Assembly (NCBI GenBank): GCA_014885115.2
Contig: WKLE02004334.1
Location: forward strand, 1 to 22,746
Reading direction: 5' to 3'
Length of the DNA: 22,746 nt
Origin: Asterionellopsis glacialis
Taxonomy: Eukaryota; Bacillariophyta; Plagiogrammaphyceae; Rhaphoneidales; Asterionellopsidaceae
Under the pieces are notes generated by a model. It was not told the DNA's origin, did not search any database, and saw only the letters and a program-made list of their open reading frames with translations. Position numbers and translations under genes: made by a program. The number at the start of each line of letters is the position of its first letter. The first letter of the stretch is position 1. Below are positions 1 through 9,948 of this stretch, in pieces.

Positions 1-307
1 ACTCCCAATACATACCAAGGGCCTACGGAGAATTCGCGTAGGAGTCGGTGCTAACACCCACTAGCACAAGAGGTTCGCCAATATGCGTCCCGCTTCGTCT
101 TGGTTTTGGGGGGTTCACGGTTGATTCACGGACGGCTTGATCTGGTTTTTGTTGTCGCCGATTGTTGTCATTGCCTTGACGATCTGCAGCACAGTTGTAA
201 AAATAATAATTGCATTGACGGTCCAAACACACGTTTGGTGCACTTGAGCATCGTCGAGAAGAAGTATCACAATCGCAAGCAGAGTCAAAGCTAACAAATA
301 AATAATA
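1..307. other. Upstream region of the first gene, no gene seen
   Basis: The stretch has short overlapping reading frames on both strands but none with recognisable protein character. It ends in an A/T-rich leader (CTAACAAATAAATAATA) directly before the ATG at 308, so it most likely contains the promoter and 5' UTR of that gene. I see no clear TATA box. Confidence 0.4.
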
Positions 308-1087
308 ATGACTGGTACTATATCTGATTCCGTCAAGGCATTGATTGAGAATGTGGAATTACTAGATCAAGAAGAAGCACCTGTATCATCACGTGAAATA
401 ATTGGTGTCGTGTCACTGGAACGTCTTGCTATTTGGGCAACACGTGAAGATGTAGCGTCCGTGATTGATCCACAAAATGATACCATCATTGCTGTCAAAT
501 GTGTAGGAAGTGATGGTGAAACAGAATTAGAACATGCAGTCAAGATTTCCAATAACGATACTCACGCCGAAGCCATCATGATTGAATGCAAAGTCTCGTA
601 CGAAGAAATGTCACCGTCTGCCTTGGTAGAATACAAATATCAAGATGATGCTACTGTACAAGATCAATGGCGTTTATCCTTGGTGTCACTTCCCTACTTG
701 CTTAGCTTTCGTGCGGGTAAATTTAAAATGTGGGAACAACGAATGGTACAACCCACCTGCAAAGCTGAATTTCGTCGCATGTTTGCTATCGGACCTGTCT
801 ATCAAATTTTTGATCATATCATGTTTCCATCACCCCCCGAAGAACGTAGTCAATTTGATGTGATTGATGACGCCAGTGGTAAAAAAATTATACTACCACG
901 ACCTGTTTCGGCCTTGCGTATATGGAATACCACCACACAATCCTATGATGTGGTGGATTCGACATTAGATGGTACACCTACCACAGATGCCGAACGTGAA
1001 TTGTATTGGACGAATCTTGTGACGAAATTAAAAGAAACATTTGGTGAAGAAATTGAAGATATCATGAAACAGCAACAACAAAAGTAA
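308..1087 (+). CDS. Conserved-looking hypothetical protein, 259 aa
   Basis: This is an uninterrupted frame starting at the first ATG after an A/T-rich leader and ending in TAA. I do not recognise the family. The protein is soluble-looking and acidic at the start (residues 1-30), with no signal peptide or membrane helix. Residues ~26-110 read like a beta-rich domain (SREIIGVVSLERLAIWATRE, then alternating hydrophobic stretches). Residues ~125-175 form an aromatic-rich block (LPYLLSFRAGKFKMWEQR, then FRRMFAIGPVYQIFDHIMFP). The C-terminus (~230-259) is a charged helix ending in a short Gln run (KQQQQK). Regular codon use and lack of low complexity in the middle argue for a real gene. It converges on the cap methyltransferase gene with 240 bp between the stop codons. 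No function is assigned. Confidence 0.75.
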   Translation: MTGTISDSVKALIENVELLDQEEAPVSSREIIGVVSLERLAIWATREDVASVIDPQNDTIIAVKCVGSDGETELEHAVKISNNDTHAEAIMIECKVSYEEMSPSALVEYKYQDDATVQDQWRLSLVSLPYLLSFRAGKFKMWEQRMVQPTCKAEFRRMFAIGPVYQIFDHIMFPSPPEERSQFDVIDDASGKKIILPRPVSALRIWNTTTQSYDVVDSTLDGTPTTDAERELYWTNLVTKLKETFGEEIEDIMKQQQQK

Positions 1088-1327
1088 AAGACGACATTAT
1101 TTATAGAATAACAGAAATGGTGTCGAACCAATTAACGAGGGGTAAATGAACGATTGATTGACTGAATTCTGGGAATGAGAAGAATAGTACTTCAAGGACA
1201 GCGAAGAGATTGAGTGCGTTTTTTAATTTTTTCTCAATACATTAGTGTTAATGCAATCTTACGTAGTTAGTAGAAGTGAACAACAATCCAAGATTCATCT
1301 ATGCTACAATATATCTCCGATTTACAT
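1088..1327. other. Convergent 3' intergenic spacer
   Basis: This is an A/T-rich spacer between two convergent stop codons and must hold both 3' UTRs. I see no separate gene and no strong canonical poly(A) signal. Confidence 0.4.
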
Positions 1328-3606
1328 TTATTTTGTTTCTTTGGTAAATTTGAGTGCTACATACAAACGACTAATATCCCATTCATCTTGTGAAATAGAA
1401 CCATGTCGGTTCAAGACAGACATTTGATACAAACGATTGTGTGCTTGAGGATCATATGTAGCACTACCTGGATCTTTTGTTGCCCGTTGGACATGAAATT
1501 CATGAAAATTTTGTACATAATCAACTTGTAACCCATCATCCTTGGCAAGTTGTACCAATACAGGTATAGGTGTTAACCATTCAGGTAAATTAACAACATC
1601 ACCTACACCTGATGCATGATCTGTACCTTCTACTAGGGTGAATATATATTCCAATCCAAACAAATCATTGTCAACCACATCATCTTGTCTTTTTGAGGAT
1701 GATTCTGCTCCTTTTGGACAAAAGATCCTTTGGACAATATTACGGTCAAATTGTAGCTTACAAGCACCGCCGCCTACGTGTATCTCAACTTTTTCGTCGT
1801 CTGCTTTGCTATGAGCAGTATTGTACAAATCTAAACCAAGTCCCATCAAATGCTCTACAACCACCCTTGAATCAATAGTTGTTACAATCAAATTTCCACC
1901 ATCATCCAAGAGTTCACTTACAGTTCGAAAGAAACGTTTAGCACGTTGACGACTTGACATGAGATAATGTATAGCAAATTGAATGGATACAACATCAAAT
2001 TTATCTTTCAGCGATATTCCACCACCTAAAATCTTATGAAACTTTGGTAGTTTGCTTTCTAATGATGATGATGGTGTTTCTTTTTTGTTTTGTTGTTCTT
2101 GTTGTTCTTGTTCAAGTGACCACGATTCAAGTGTTTGCATGTGTTCGGATGTTGGTGATGGGAATCTTCCAGGAACATCTGCACCCAAATCAGCATAAGT
2201 AAATGTACAACGTTTGAATCGTTTGTGCTTATGAAAAAACTTTCTTGCACGTACTGCTGCATCTTGGAGTGATCCCTTGGCTGCATCAATACCTACATAA
2301 TTATCAATACCTCTGGAGTGTAATATCCATTTTTGCAAATCACCACCTTTACCACAACCTAAATCCAATACTCTTAAAGGGTGACAATGACGACGACTCT
2401 TTCTTCTTTTTTCGTTATAATGAGTATCCTTATTCACATGCACTGATGGTGATAGCGGTGATGCTGTAATTGGATCCAACTCTGCAATTTGTGTTGCCTT
2501 GACCCATCCATTAAATCCTCTCATATGATATAGATTTGAATCTGGTCTAGTTTCCAAGGAACGTAAGAGATCTGAATAATGATTATCTGTAGCAGCAGCA
2601 TTCGGGTCTGCATGACTCGATGTATGCTTCTCTTTGCTATGTTGGTGGCGATTGCTATCTATGTGCGAGTCGTTGGTGGGTTTCTTTCGTTTTTGTCCTG
2701 CATGTGTCAAAACATCACCACTCTTCTTCGTGATTGCTCTTGCATTCGTGTCTCCGCCTTCCCTTTCAATAGTAGCGCATACAGTATTCTCGTCTCTGAA
2801 GGATGCATTGCCATCTTCCTGGTTCTGTTGAAGTGAATCATCCTCGATGTGTTGTGCCTTGGTTTGGGCTCGTTGATTTCTTTGATTCGATGAAGAAGCA
2901 TATAACACCAAGGCACGTTTTGCGTCGTCTTTGTTGACTACAAAGCAAACTGCAGCAAAATCTTCAGCCTGATAATTGTCTACACCATTATCATTTGTCT
3001 TGGACTCAGGTTCCATGGGTTGGAGAATACAAAATCGACCATGTTTGTCTGATCCGGTGATGGCAACTGAATCCTCCTTACGTAGTAATTTCATTAGATT
3101 AGCAAATTGTTGAGAGTTCTCTAGATTCTTTTGATTCAAATGAGATGCGTACGAAGAGTCTCCCCGTTTAACTCCAAGGGTACACTTATGAAATCTGGGA
3201 TCGTTGTCATTCTGAACAATTGTTTGGACGAGCCTGGTGTAAGTTTTGAAAAAGTCATGAACACATCAAGAACAAAATAGATGTATTTTGAGCCATGATC
3301 AAGCTTGAATGGAATGACAGGAAAATAGTTTGGGATTACCAATTACCTTAATGAAGTTTTGGCAAGGCCAATAATAGTCAAAGACCGACTAAGATACTTA
3401 GGTTTCTGAGGACTGTCAGGATACGAATATATCGAACTCAATTTTTTGACCACCTGAGGATGAATCCCTTTTTCAAGATCGTAAAAAAGTTGTGTTGCAT
3501 TTTGAAATATTTTGTTCAACGAGGTATCCATGCCATTGCACGACTGCAGTCGAGAACAATCGAACAAGTCATGTTTGCACGTAGGTAAATCCTTAGGATA
3601 TGGCAT
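1328..3606 (-). CDS. RNMT: mRNA cap guanine-N7 methyltransferase with extra N-terminal domain, two exons, 721 aa
   Basis: Transfers methyl from S-adenosylmethionine to the N7 of the mRNA cap guanosine, in the nucleus. Proposed exons are 3606-3347 and 3233-1328. The ATG at 3606 is the first after an in-frame stop at 3648-3646. In spliced numbering the catalytic domain covers ~318-700: a family block NLYHMRGFNGWVK (~320-332), SAM motif I LDLGCGKGGDL (~376-386), acidic GID (~402), QFAIHYLMSS (~505-514, matching the family's QFxxHY), and a C-terminal EWDISRLYVALKF typical of Abd1/RNMT ends. Low-complexity inserts sit at ~200-310 and ~455-475 (QEQQEQQNKK). If exon 2 is read alone, the frame has no ATG until residue 134 (exon-2 codon 47), and ~46 coding-like codons precede that ATG, which is why the upstream exon is needed. 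Residues ~30-180 resemble a PUB domain (inference). Enzyme call is confident; the exon join is probable. Confidence 0.85.
3234..3346 (-). other. Spliceosomal intron (113 nt) in the cap methyltransferase gene
   Basis: The donor is AG|GTAATTGG and the acceptor is CTTACACCAG|GCTC. A TTTTTC tract and a CATGAC branch-like site lie about 20-25 nt before the acceptor. Splicing joins codon TTA-AG to G-CTC in the methyltransferase frame and removes the TAA that ends the first frame and the TGA that closes exon 2 upstream. The length is not a multiple of three, so retention would break the protein. RNA evidence is not available here. Confidence 0.65.
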
Positions 3607-4231
3607 GTCTACAAAATACCTCTGTCTCGTTCTAGCAACTCGAAACTAGGCACTTTATTATTGCAGATACTACAGTATAGGTTCACCAAACCGTTTGATC
3701 GGTGATGTAAAAGGTTGTGGTGGACTCTTGTGAAACACCAGGTGGCGTGAGTTGTATTCCTGAGTGTATTGTGAATAGCTGTTTGACGGTGGTGTTTGAT
3801 CAGTAGTGTTGGTGCCTTTGTTGCTCTTCTGCCGCGACCCGCGAAATATCAGTTATTTTTCTTTTGTGGTTCGTGTGTTTTCTGACATGCACGAATGAGA
3901 CAACAATTTTCATATCGGATGGTAACGTTGGGGAGCTTGAACAGACAGGGAGAAGAAATGGTATTTTTTACGTTTGTGTGTCGTTGCTATTAATACGACA
4001 AAATTTAAAATAAAATCGAAAAATGTGTATGCAGAAGAGAAGATGGAACGTAATAAAAAATTTGTAAATTATATACACATTTGAAAATATCTAACAAGGA
4101 TGCTTGAGATTATGTAGCACCCACATGGATGAAAAGAATACGGCTATGCTCATCTCCAATCATTAGTAATTTGCGGATGAGAAAGAATGATTGGCGAATA
4201 CGTGCAAAACAGGTTCACGCAATATCAATAT
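3607..4231. other. Intergenic region between two minus-strand genes
   Basis: About 620 bp of A/T-rich DNA that should hold the 3' UTR of the vWA gene and the promoter of the cap methyltransferase gene. No convincing reading frame or repeat was seen. Confidence 0.4.
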
Positions 4232-5517
4232 TTACATTATTGAGCATGTCTCCTTTCCATATTTCCTATTGAGCTTTTTTAGATTGATCCACGGTGTTGG
4301 TTTCTTCTTTACGGGATTCTGCAGACATTAAACAAGACAAAACGAACATAATTGAGATATTACAAATTCGGATATGAATCTGATTTTAAAACGCAAGCAT
4401 TATCGAGTCTTACCCATTGTAATTCTTCTTTCTCCAACATTATACTTATTTCTTTCATGAAACCCTCCCAATCAATGGATGGGTCAGGTACACCATCAAA
4501 ATTTTCCTGGCCAAACAGAATTGCGCAAAAATCTCTCAATTCACTCTTTGTCAACGGCCTTTCATCGATCATATCAAAGACACGATCATAGTATCCCAGT
4601 TCTCTGCATCTATGGAGGGGCAATGCATAGTTTAGCCACTTATTGTGCTCGTATACCTCGAGAGCTTCCGCACAAAAATCATCCAGAACTTCGAGGGACA
4701 GTTCCAGCTGCTCATCCAGATCATTGTAAAAATTAACCACCTCATCTTCGTCGGTGCATAAACGAATAACTATCCATACAGGAAAACCTTCAAGCATTCT
4801 GAGACTTTCGACGAATTGCTGTTGCTGCCTTTGACCTGAAAACCCGCTTTCATCTGTCGGTAGACCATCAGTTGCAAGGACGATTACAACTTTCTTTCCA
4901 CTTTTCCTTAAGTCTGGTGACATTTGATGGATGGAAGAGTGGATATCACGTATATGCTGCGTTAGAGGAGTGCATCCTCGAGGCATCGCAAACCTCATGA
5001 TCTGTTTTGCATTACTCATCGACAAATCAGTTGTTCCTGGAGTTGTAGCAACATCAAATTGTTGCTCTTTGAAGCCACCAGTAGTAGGTGGATTTAAAAG
5101 TCGGAAGCTCGTTGGTGCGTTGAGTAATCCAGCTGTATCAATATGATAGTTGACACATTCACGAATCTCATCCCACCTCGAGCAAGAAGCGTACCTAACA
5201 TCATTGCCCGCAAAATACATGCGATGTCCATCCATTTTTGACATGGAACTGCTATTATCAACAACCCAAATGCGGTAGGGGAAGAGTTCATTGTTCATAG
5301 CTAAAGATTTTGCGAGACCGCGAGTGAATCCTTCTTTCATTAACTTTTTAATCTGATGTTCGTTGATTTGACCGGAGCTATTGCATTCCGGCAACTTGTA
5401 CTTGCTACCAGTACCTCCTGTTGCCGGAGCATCGCGAGGCTTATGAGGGCTAATAGAACTAGCTGTTAATGTAAAATTGCTGTTCTTGTTTTGTTTGTAA
5501 GTGTTCATAGACCACAT
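4232..5517 (-). CDS. vWA-domain protein with C-terminal CaaX box, two exons, 396 aa
   Basis: Proposed exons are 5517-4414 and 4318-4232. Residues ~51-82 (INEHQIKKLMKEGF...NNELFPYR) form a helical, UBA-like lead-in. The von Willebrand A domain follows with a complete metal-binding MIDAS site: D87-x-S89-x-S91 in VVDNSSSM, T183 in GCTPL, and D217 in ATDGLPTDE. A second helical region, ~270-345, contains WLNYALPLHRCRELGYYDR and FCAILFGQENF. Splicing replaces a stray 17-residue tail by a 28-residue exon that is rich in Lys/Arg and ends in C393-S-I-M396. That is a CaaX box for farnesyl-type prenylation, so the protein is likely tethered to the cytosolic face of a membrane. vWA domains usually mediate metal-dependent protein binding; the ligand is unknown. 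The Nudix gene is divergently oriented 470 bp away. The vWA call is firm, the CaaX tail is strong inference. Confidence 0.85.
4319..4413 (-). other. Spliceosomal intron (95 nt) in the vWA gene
   Basis: The donor is CAATGG|GTAAGA and the acceptor is TTTAATGTCTGCAG|AATCCC, preceded by a T-rich tract (TTCGTTTTGTCTTGTTTAA). It is a phase 0 intron. Read through unspliced, the frame ends at a TAA inside the intron; spliced, it opens a short exon with a basic stretch and a CaaX box. The length is not divisible by three. Confidence 0.75.
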
Positions 5518-5989
5518 GTATGTATCGATGAAGAAAATTTGAGCGGTGTAAAAAAAATATGAGCAAAGTTTGATTTGTAGAGAAAAGTCTTTTTAGTCGT
5601 GACTTCTGCATTGAGAGGGAACGGGTTGAGCAGGTTGAAGATGTCTCAGAATTCAGAATTCTTGGAATCTTCCAAATATTTTAGTCGTGGGGAGTTTTGG
5701 GTGGTTCCGGTTGAACATCTCCAAGTAAGGGATTCCGTTCTCTTTCCGGTTGAATGGCGGACGGTTCGCGGTCTTTTTCTCAGTCGAAAGATCGTTTGGT
5801 TTTTTTTCGTGGGATTCGTGTGGTGGGAAAGGTTTTTTAGACACAAAGGTTCGCATCAAGTCAAGCCCATCACGTCAACAAACATTCTCTTGAATTATAG
5901 CAACAATACCATCATCTTCTCTCTAAAAAACTGAAGGAAAACTGCTAAATTTATCTAACGAGTTGTTTAATATCACTTGACTTGGCATC
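5518..5989. promoter_or_regulatory. Divergent promoter region
   Basis: About 470 bp between the divergent vWA and Nudix genes, so it should hold both promoters. It contains a 98-codon ATG frame on the + strand (from 5641) that runs into low-information sequence and lacks recognisable domains; at most it is an upstream ORF. CCGGTTGAA occurs twice (about 5717 and 5747). No clear TATA element was identified. Confidence 0.4.
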
Positions 5990-6592
5990 ATGTCTTCTAA
6001 CAAAAATAACGGCAAAGTGCTTGTCGACTACGACACCACAGATTATCGAGGGTTCGCTTTTGTCCGACATGTAACACATGGTCTCTTACTATTGCACTGT
6101 ACGAGAAAACCAAATAAGGGACATCATTTTCAGTTACCAGGGGGGCACATTGATGAACCTGAATTTCGTCAAGCTGCGCAGTCTCAAAATTCTGAAGAAA
6201 GTCAATTATTGCATGCTGGAAGAGCTGGGACGGCCAGAGAATTGTTCGAAGAAACAGGAATAGACGTACGAGACACTCCAGAGCGATTGGAACCAGTAAC
6301 GATACGACATGACGCAGAAGCTGATGAAAAACACAAGTACCCTTTCGCCATAAAGAGTAAATTATATTTCCAATTGAATGTGAATGATGAAGACTTCATG
6401 AAACCAGTCGGTGGAGGTCTCGTGGGTCCAATGGGCTCGGATGGGACACATCTAAGACTGCGTTTATCAGTGGAACATTCTGGATATACATTTGAAAAAG
6501 ACTTAAACAAGGCTTCAGATATGATTGAAAAACATAGTGGTGGGGCAGGGTCCAAAGCTTTGCGAAAAGCCATGAAACTTGGGAGTTTATAG
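5990..6592 (+). CDS. Nudix hydrolase with an interrupted Nudix box, 200 aa
   Basis: Likely hydrolyses a nucleoside diphosphate linked to another moiety; the substrate cannot be read from the sequence. The ATG at 5990 follows an in-frame TGA 12 nt upstream. The fold is recognisable from LLLLHCTRKPNKGHHFQLPG (residues ~32-51), then G52-H-I-D-E-P-E58 and R83-E-L-F-E-E-T-G-I91. The catalytic helix REL.EETG with its metal-binding glutamates is intact. The normal spacing between the first Glu and the Arg is 7 residues; here it is 24, so about 17 extra residues (within 59-82) sit inside the box. No signal peptide or membrane helix. It is convergent with the downstream galactosyltransferase gene. Confidence 0.85.
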   Translation: MSSNKNNGKVLVDYDTTDYRGFAFVRHVTHGLLLLHCTRKPNKGHHFQLPGGHIDEPEFRQAAQSQNSEESQLLHAGRAGTARELFEETGIDVRDTPERLEPVTIRHDAEADEKHKYPFAIKSKLYFQLNVNDEDFMKPVGGGLVGPMGSDGTHLRLRLSVEHSGYTFEKDLNKASDMIEKHSGGAGSKALRKAMKLGSL

Positions 6593-6981
6593 TCTAGTAC
6601 GAAAACTTAGGTATTGTTGTAGAGCGCGTGTGTGTTTGGACATCATTCGAACTTTAAATAGTCCATAAATTGTGCAGGTGGAATCCTTTCCGGCTGAGTG
6701 TCATGTTCTGATCCGTCGAAGATAACGTTATATCTGCAACTTGTGTAAACATAATTATAAATTTTAATTATTTTATCAGAAAAATCTGTAAAAGATAAAT
6801 ACGTTTAGTAATGTTACATACATGATTTTAAAATTGTATCAACCCCTGATACTTGTGCCTTCAGGCAAGTCACAGCATGAAGGAAAGTCTGCAGATTAAT
6901 TTTGCTACACACTCGATATACATTTTTCAATTCAACATAGATGTCACCTTGGTCACCAACTCGTTAGGCCTTGTTAGCCCT
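6593..6981. other. Convergent 3' intergenic spacer
   Basis: About 390 bp between two convergent stop codons. It is A/T-rich, with no frame of coding character, and is expected to carry both 3' UTRs. Confidence 0.4.
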
Positions 6982-8612
6982 TCATAAGACAGTCGTCAGT
7001 ATCATCGGATCACCCACTACTGTACTGGCAGTAGTCCTCGTGTCAATGGGGCTATTGGTGGAGGAGGTAGAAGTAGACGTCTTGGATGGACCGTGACCTA
7101 CTCCAACAACAGCACGACCTACAAATAAAAAAAACTCATACATTTTAGCCCTTTGTAATGAATCACGTCGACCCATACCACTACCACCACCACTGCTGCC
7201 ATTGTTTCGATTATTTGTAATATTACGGATACGTTCTAATCGATGTGCATCTCTCCTTGTCACAATGGAAGATTCTATACATCGTTCCATAGCTGCCTCC
7301 CATGTAAATTGATATGCTAAATTTTCTGTTAATGGCTTGGGATTGTGTGACAAGGCATATTGAAGTTGTTCCACAAATTCAACATTGGTATTGTATTGTA
7401 AACAATTTGGAAATTGTGTAAAGAAAACATTGGATGGGTGTTCAGGTATGATTACAAATTTACCCATGGCCAATGCTTCCGCTGTCGTGGTACACAATAC
7501 TTCCGATACACTCGGATTGACAAATATTTTGTATTCCTCCAAACTTGACAAGGCTGCATGGTCCCTACGACCTTTAAAACTAGCAGGAATGGGATACGAT
7601 GTTCGTACCCACGCCTTGGGTAGCACCTCCTTCAAATCAACTTTACTAGATGACTTTTTCACAATAGCAATTTTCTTGGGTATACTATTCAGTGTATTCT
7701 TCAACCGTTTTTCAAAAAGACCCATGGTGTTGGAAGAAGACAACGATTCATCGTCTTCTTTGTTGTTGTTGTTGTTTCCAGAGGTAGTGGAGGAGGTGGA
7801 TGATGACGATGATTCCTCGTTTTCATTTTCTTGTTCTTGTGTAGACCCTTCGTCTTGTTCTTGTTCCTTTCGTTCCTCCTCCTTTTCTTGTTTTTGTTGT
7901 TGTTGTTGTTGTATTTGTCGTCTTTTTCGTCCAAGAAAGGCACGTTGAATTTCTAATTCTTCTGGACCTGATCCATATATATCAATAGGAAAGTAATTAC
8001 CTGTCATTTTATCATAGATATCTTCCAATTCTAACATTTTATCAAATCCTTTATCCCAAATAACTTTACCAATAAAGTAAATACCACCACCACAATGACC
8101 GGAGGATGCAGTTGTTTTGGTAGTAGTGTCACTATGGATGGGTTCGTGTACCATATTTCTTTTTTCGTCACCATTCGTGTCATTTGCGTCATCTTGTTGT
8201 TCTTGTGAATGTTGCTGCTCCTTTTGCTGTCCCTGTTCTTCTTCTTCTTGTAGAGGTTGACTACTACTACTGCTGCTACATGTACTCGCATCCGCAGTAC
8301 CACCACTACCACCATCACCTCCCCGTCGTGCTACTGCTGCTGCTGCTGCTAAAAATTCACTTCGTACACCATGGACATTACATATAATTTCCGTTTGTCT
8401 TCCAATATCATCCATGGTACAATAATTTTGTAAAACTGGACTTAATTTGACAACCTTGTGACACGAAGCCTGTACAAAGAGTGACATTCCTTTGCCAATA
8501 AGAGATGAAAACAATCCCCCAAATTTTGAATTGGAATAAGCCTTGTAATTGGTATGAACAATCCCTACGACATGTACAAATCGATCTTTCCATGAATACA
8601 AATTAGTATGAG

Positions 8613-8655
<43 letters not shown>

Positions 8656-9948
8656 GTCTTGTGGTTCTTCTTCTTGTTTTTTTTCTTCTTCTTCTTCCTT
8701 CTCGGACCCTACTACGACGTTATTCTTATTCTTAGGACGATGATGCTTTTCATTCTGATGATTCGTATTAGTATACAAATCAAGACGTTCAGGTTCTTCC
8801 AAGAAACATACATCTAATTTTTGGCGACTGTTGACACTAACAGTAGAACATGACAATGACGATTGTTCTTGTTGATCGTAACGAGAATGACATTGTTGAT
8901 AAATGGTTTCACAGATATCACTCGTGGCAAAGACGGAATGAAAATGGGGTACATATTTAGCTGGATACCATACAATTTGAATACCACCCGTATCGAGATT
9001 GGCTTCCAATGGTAAGTTTGCATTTTCAGAAAGCCATTGTCGGATATAGGATTCTTGTCGTTGAGGTGTGGCATCTTTCCAATCGTCACCATATAATTGA
9101 CATCGTTCTTCCGAAGATTCTAACCATGGAATAACAAGTGTAACTGTACTACTACTACTACTACTACTAGTAGCAGTAGTCTTGACATGGGGACGATTCA
9201 TTTTGGATAAATACGCTGCACGTAACAATGGATTAATCGCAGTCCCTGTCATCCATGGCAATGCAGCTGTAGTGACGACCCAAAAATGACGTACACCTTT
9301 GGTAGATGTAGGACGTAAATCACTTTCGATGGTTGGACAATGTCCATCCTTCATGTCCAGTTCTTCTTGTGTATACTCATGGAGAGGGGTTTCCTGAGAG
9401 GTGCCATCCGTACTCGCATCATTGTTAGTCGTCCTAGGGTTACTACTGTACACCAGTATGTCCTTGATGGATAACGAACAGGAGGATAACGGAGACGTCA
9501 AGAGTTGTCGTTTGTTTCGTTGTAACGAATTTGATGACGATGATTGTTTTTTATCATTCAACGATGATAACGACAGGAAGGATTGCGATTGTTGTTGTGA
9601 AGGTGATACACAACTTTGTAACAAATTCAATGTAAATTTTTTGCTTGGAGCAGCAGGTGATTGGTCATTATTATTTTGAATGGTACTCGTTGTAGGATAA
9701 TCCACCAAGGCAGATGTCTTGCGACCTGAAAACAAATATCCAGAACATGTTTGATTCGTGTAGTCATTCTCTTCCTCTAGATAATGGTCTGCCAATTCAT
9801 GACTGTGGAAACTACTTTGATAGCAATCATAATCTTCATCGTCGGGACACTTTTCATCACAGTCGGCACTAACTTCCCACAATTCATCGGCATCTTGTTG
9901 GATGTTCTTCTTTTGCAAACCACCTTTCGCAGTTGTGCTTTGCGTCAT
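6982..9948 (-). CDS. DGD: Digalactosyldiacylglycerol synthase-like glycosyltransferase (GT4), 988 aa
   Basis: Galactosylates monogalactosyldiacylglycerol with UDP-galactose to make digalactosyldiacylglycerol, a main thylakoid lipid; in land plants the family acts at the plastid outer envelope. Residues 1-215 are low complexity. The N-terminal GT-B half starts with FWVVTTAALPWMTGTAINPL (~222-241), then VTLVIPWL (~269-276), FLEEPERLDLY (~382-392), VVGIVHTNYKAY (~460-471), SCHKVVKLSP (~495-504) and NVHGVRSEFL (~524-533). The C-terminal half has GIYFIGKVIWDKGFDKMLEL (~622-641), FKGRRDHA (~791-798) and NPSVSEVLCTTTAEALAMGK (~811-830), which holds the EX7E pair E816/E824. Four long low-complexity inserts (~353-380, 395-448, 538-617, 676-745) separate conserved blocks, making the protein far longer than DGD2-type enzymes. 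No clear plastid targeting signal was recognised. DGD1 versus DGD2 type cannot be decided. Confidence 0.88.
8613..8655. repeat. (TTG)n / (CAA)n microsatellite inside the DGD gene
   Basis: About 14 uninterrupted trinucleotide units encode a run of 15 Thr (residues ~432-446) in the minus-strand gene. Frame-preserving length changes are expected here. Shorter Gln-coding runs of the same type lie near 7896-7913. Confidence 0.9.

Noticed and set aside
3136..3342. 68-codon minus-strand frame next to the cap methyltransferase
   Set aside because: It begins at TTG, lies largely inside the proposed intron, and its end is an out-of-frame shadow of exon 2. The alternative acceptor TTGTTCAG would use this frame but would break the methyltransferase.
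5641..5934. 98-codon ATG frame on the + strand upstream of the Nudix gene
   Set aside because: No domain and composition like the A/T-rich promoter. No acceptor before the Nudix ATG would join it in frame, and the Nudix frame has an in-frame stop just upstream of its ATG.
7385..7948. 187-codon + strand frame opposite the DGD gene
   Set aside because: It is the shadow of low-complexity codons on the other strand (runs of Ser, Cys and Phe) and starts with a non-ATG codon.
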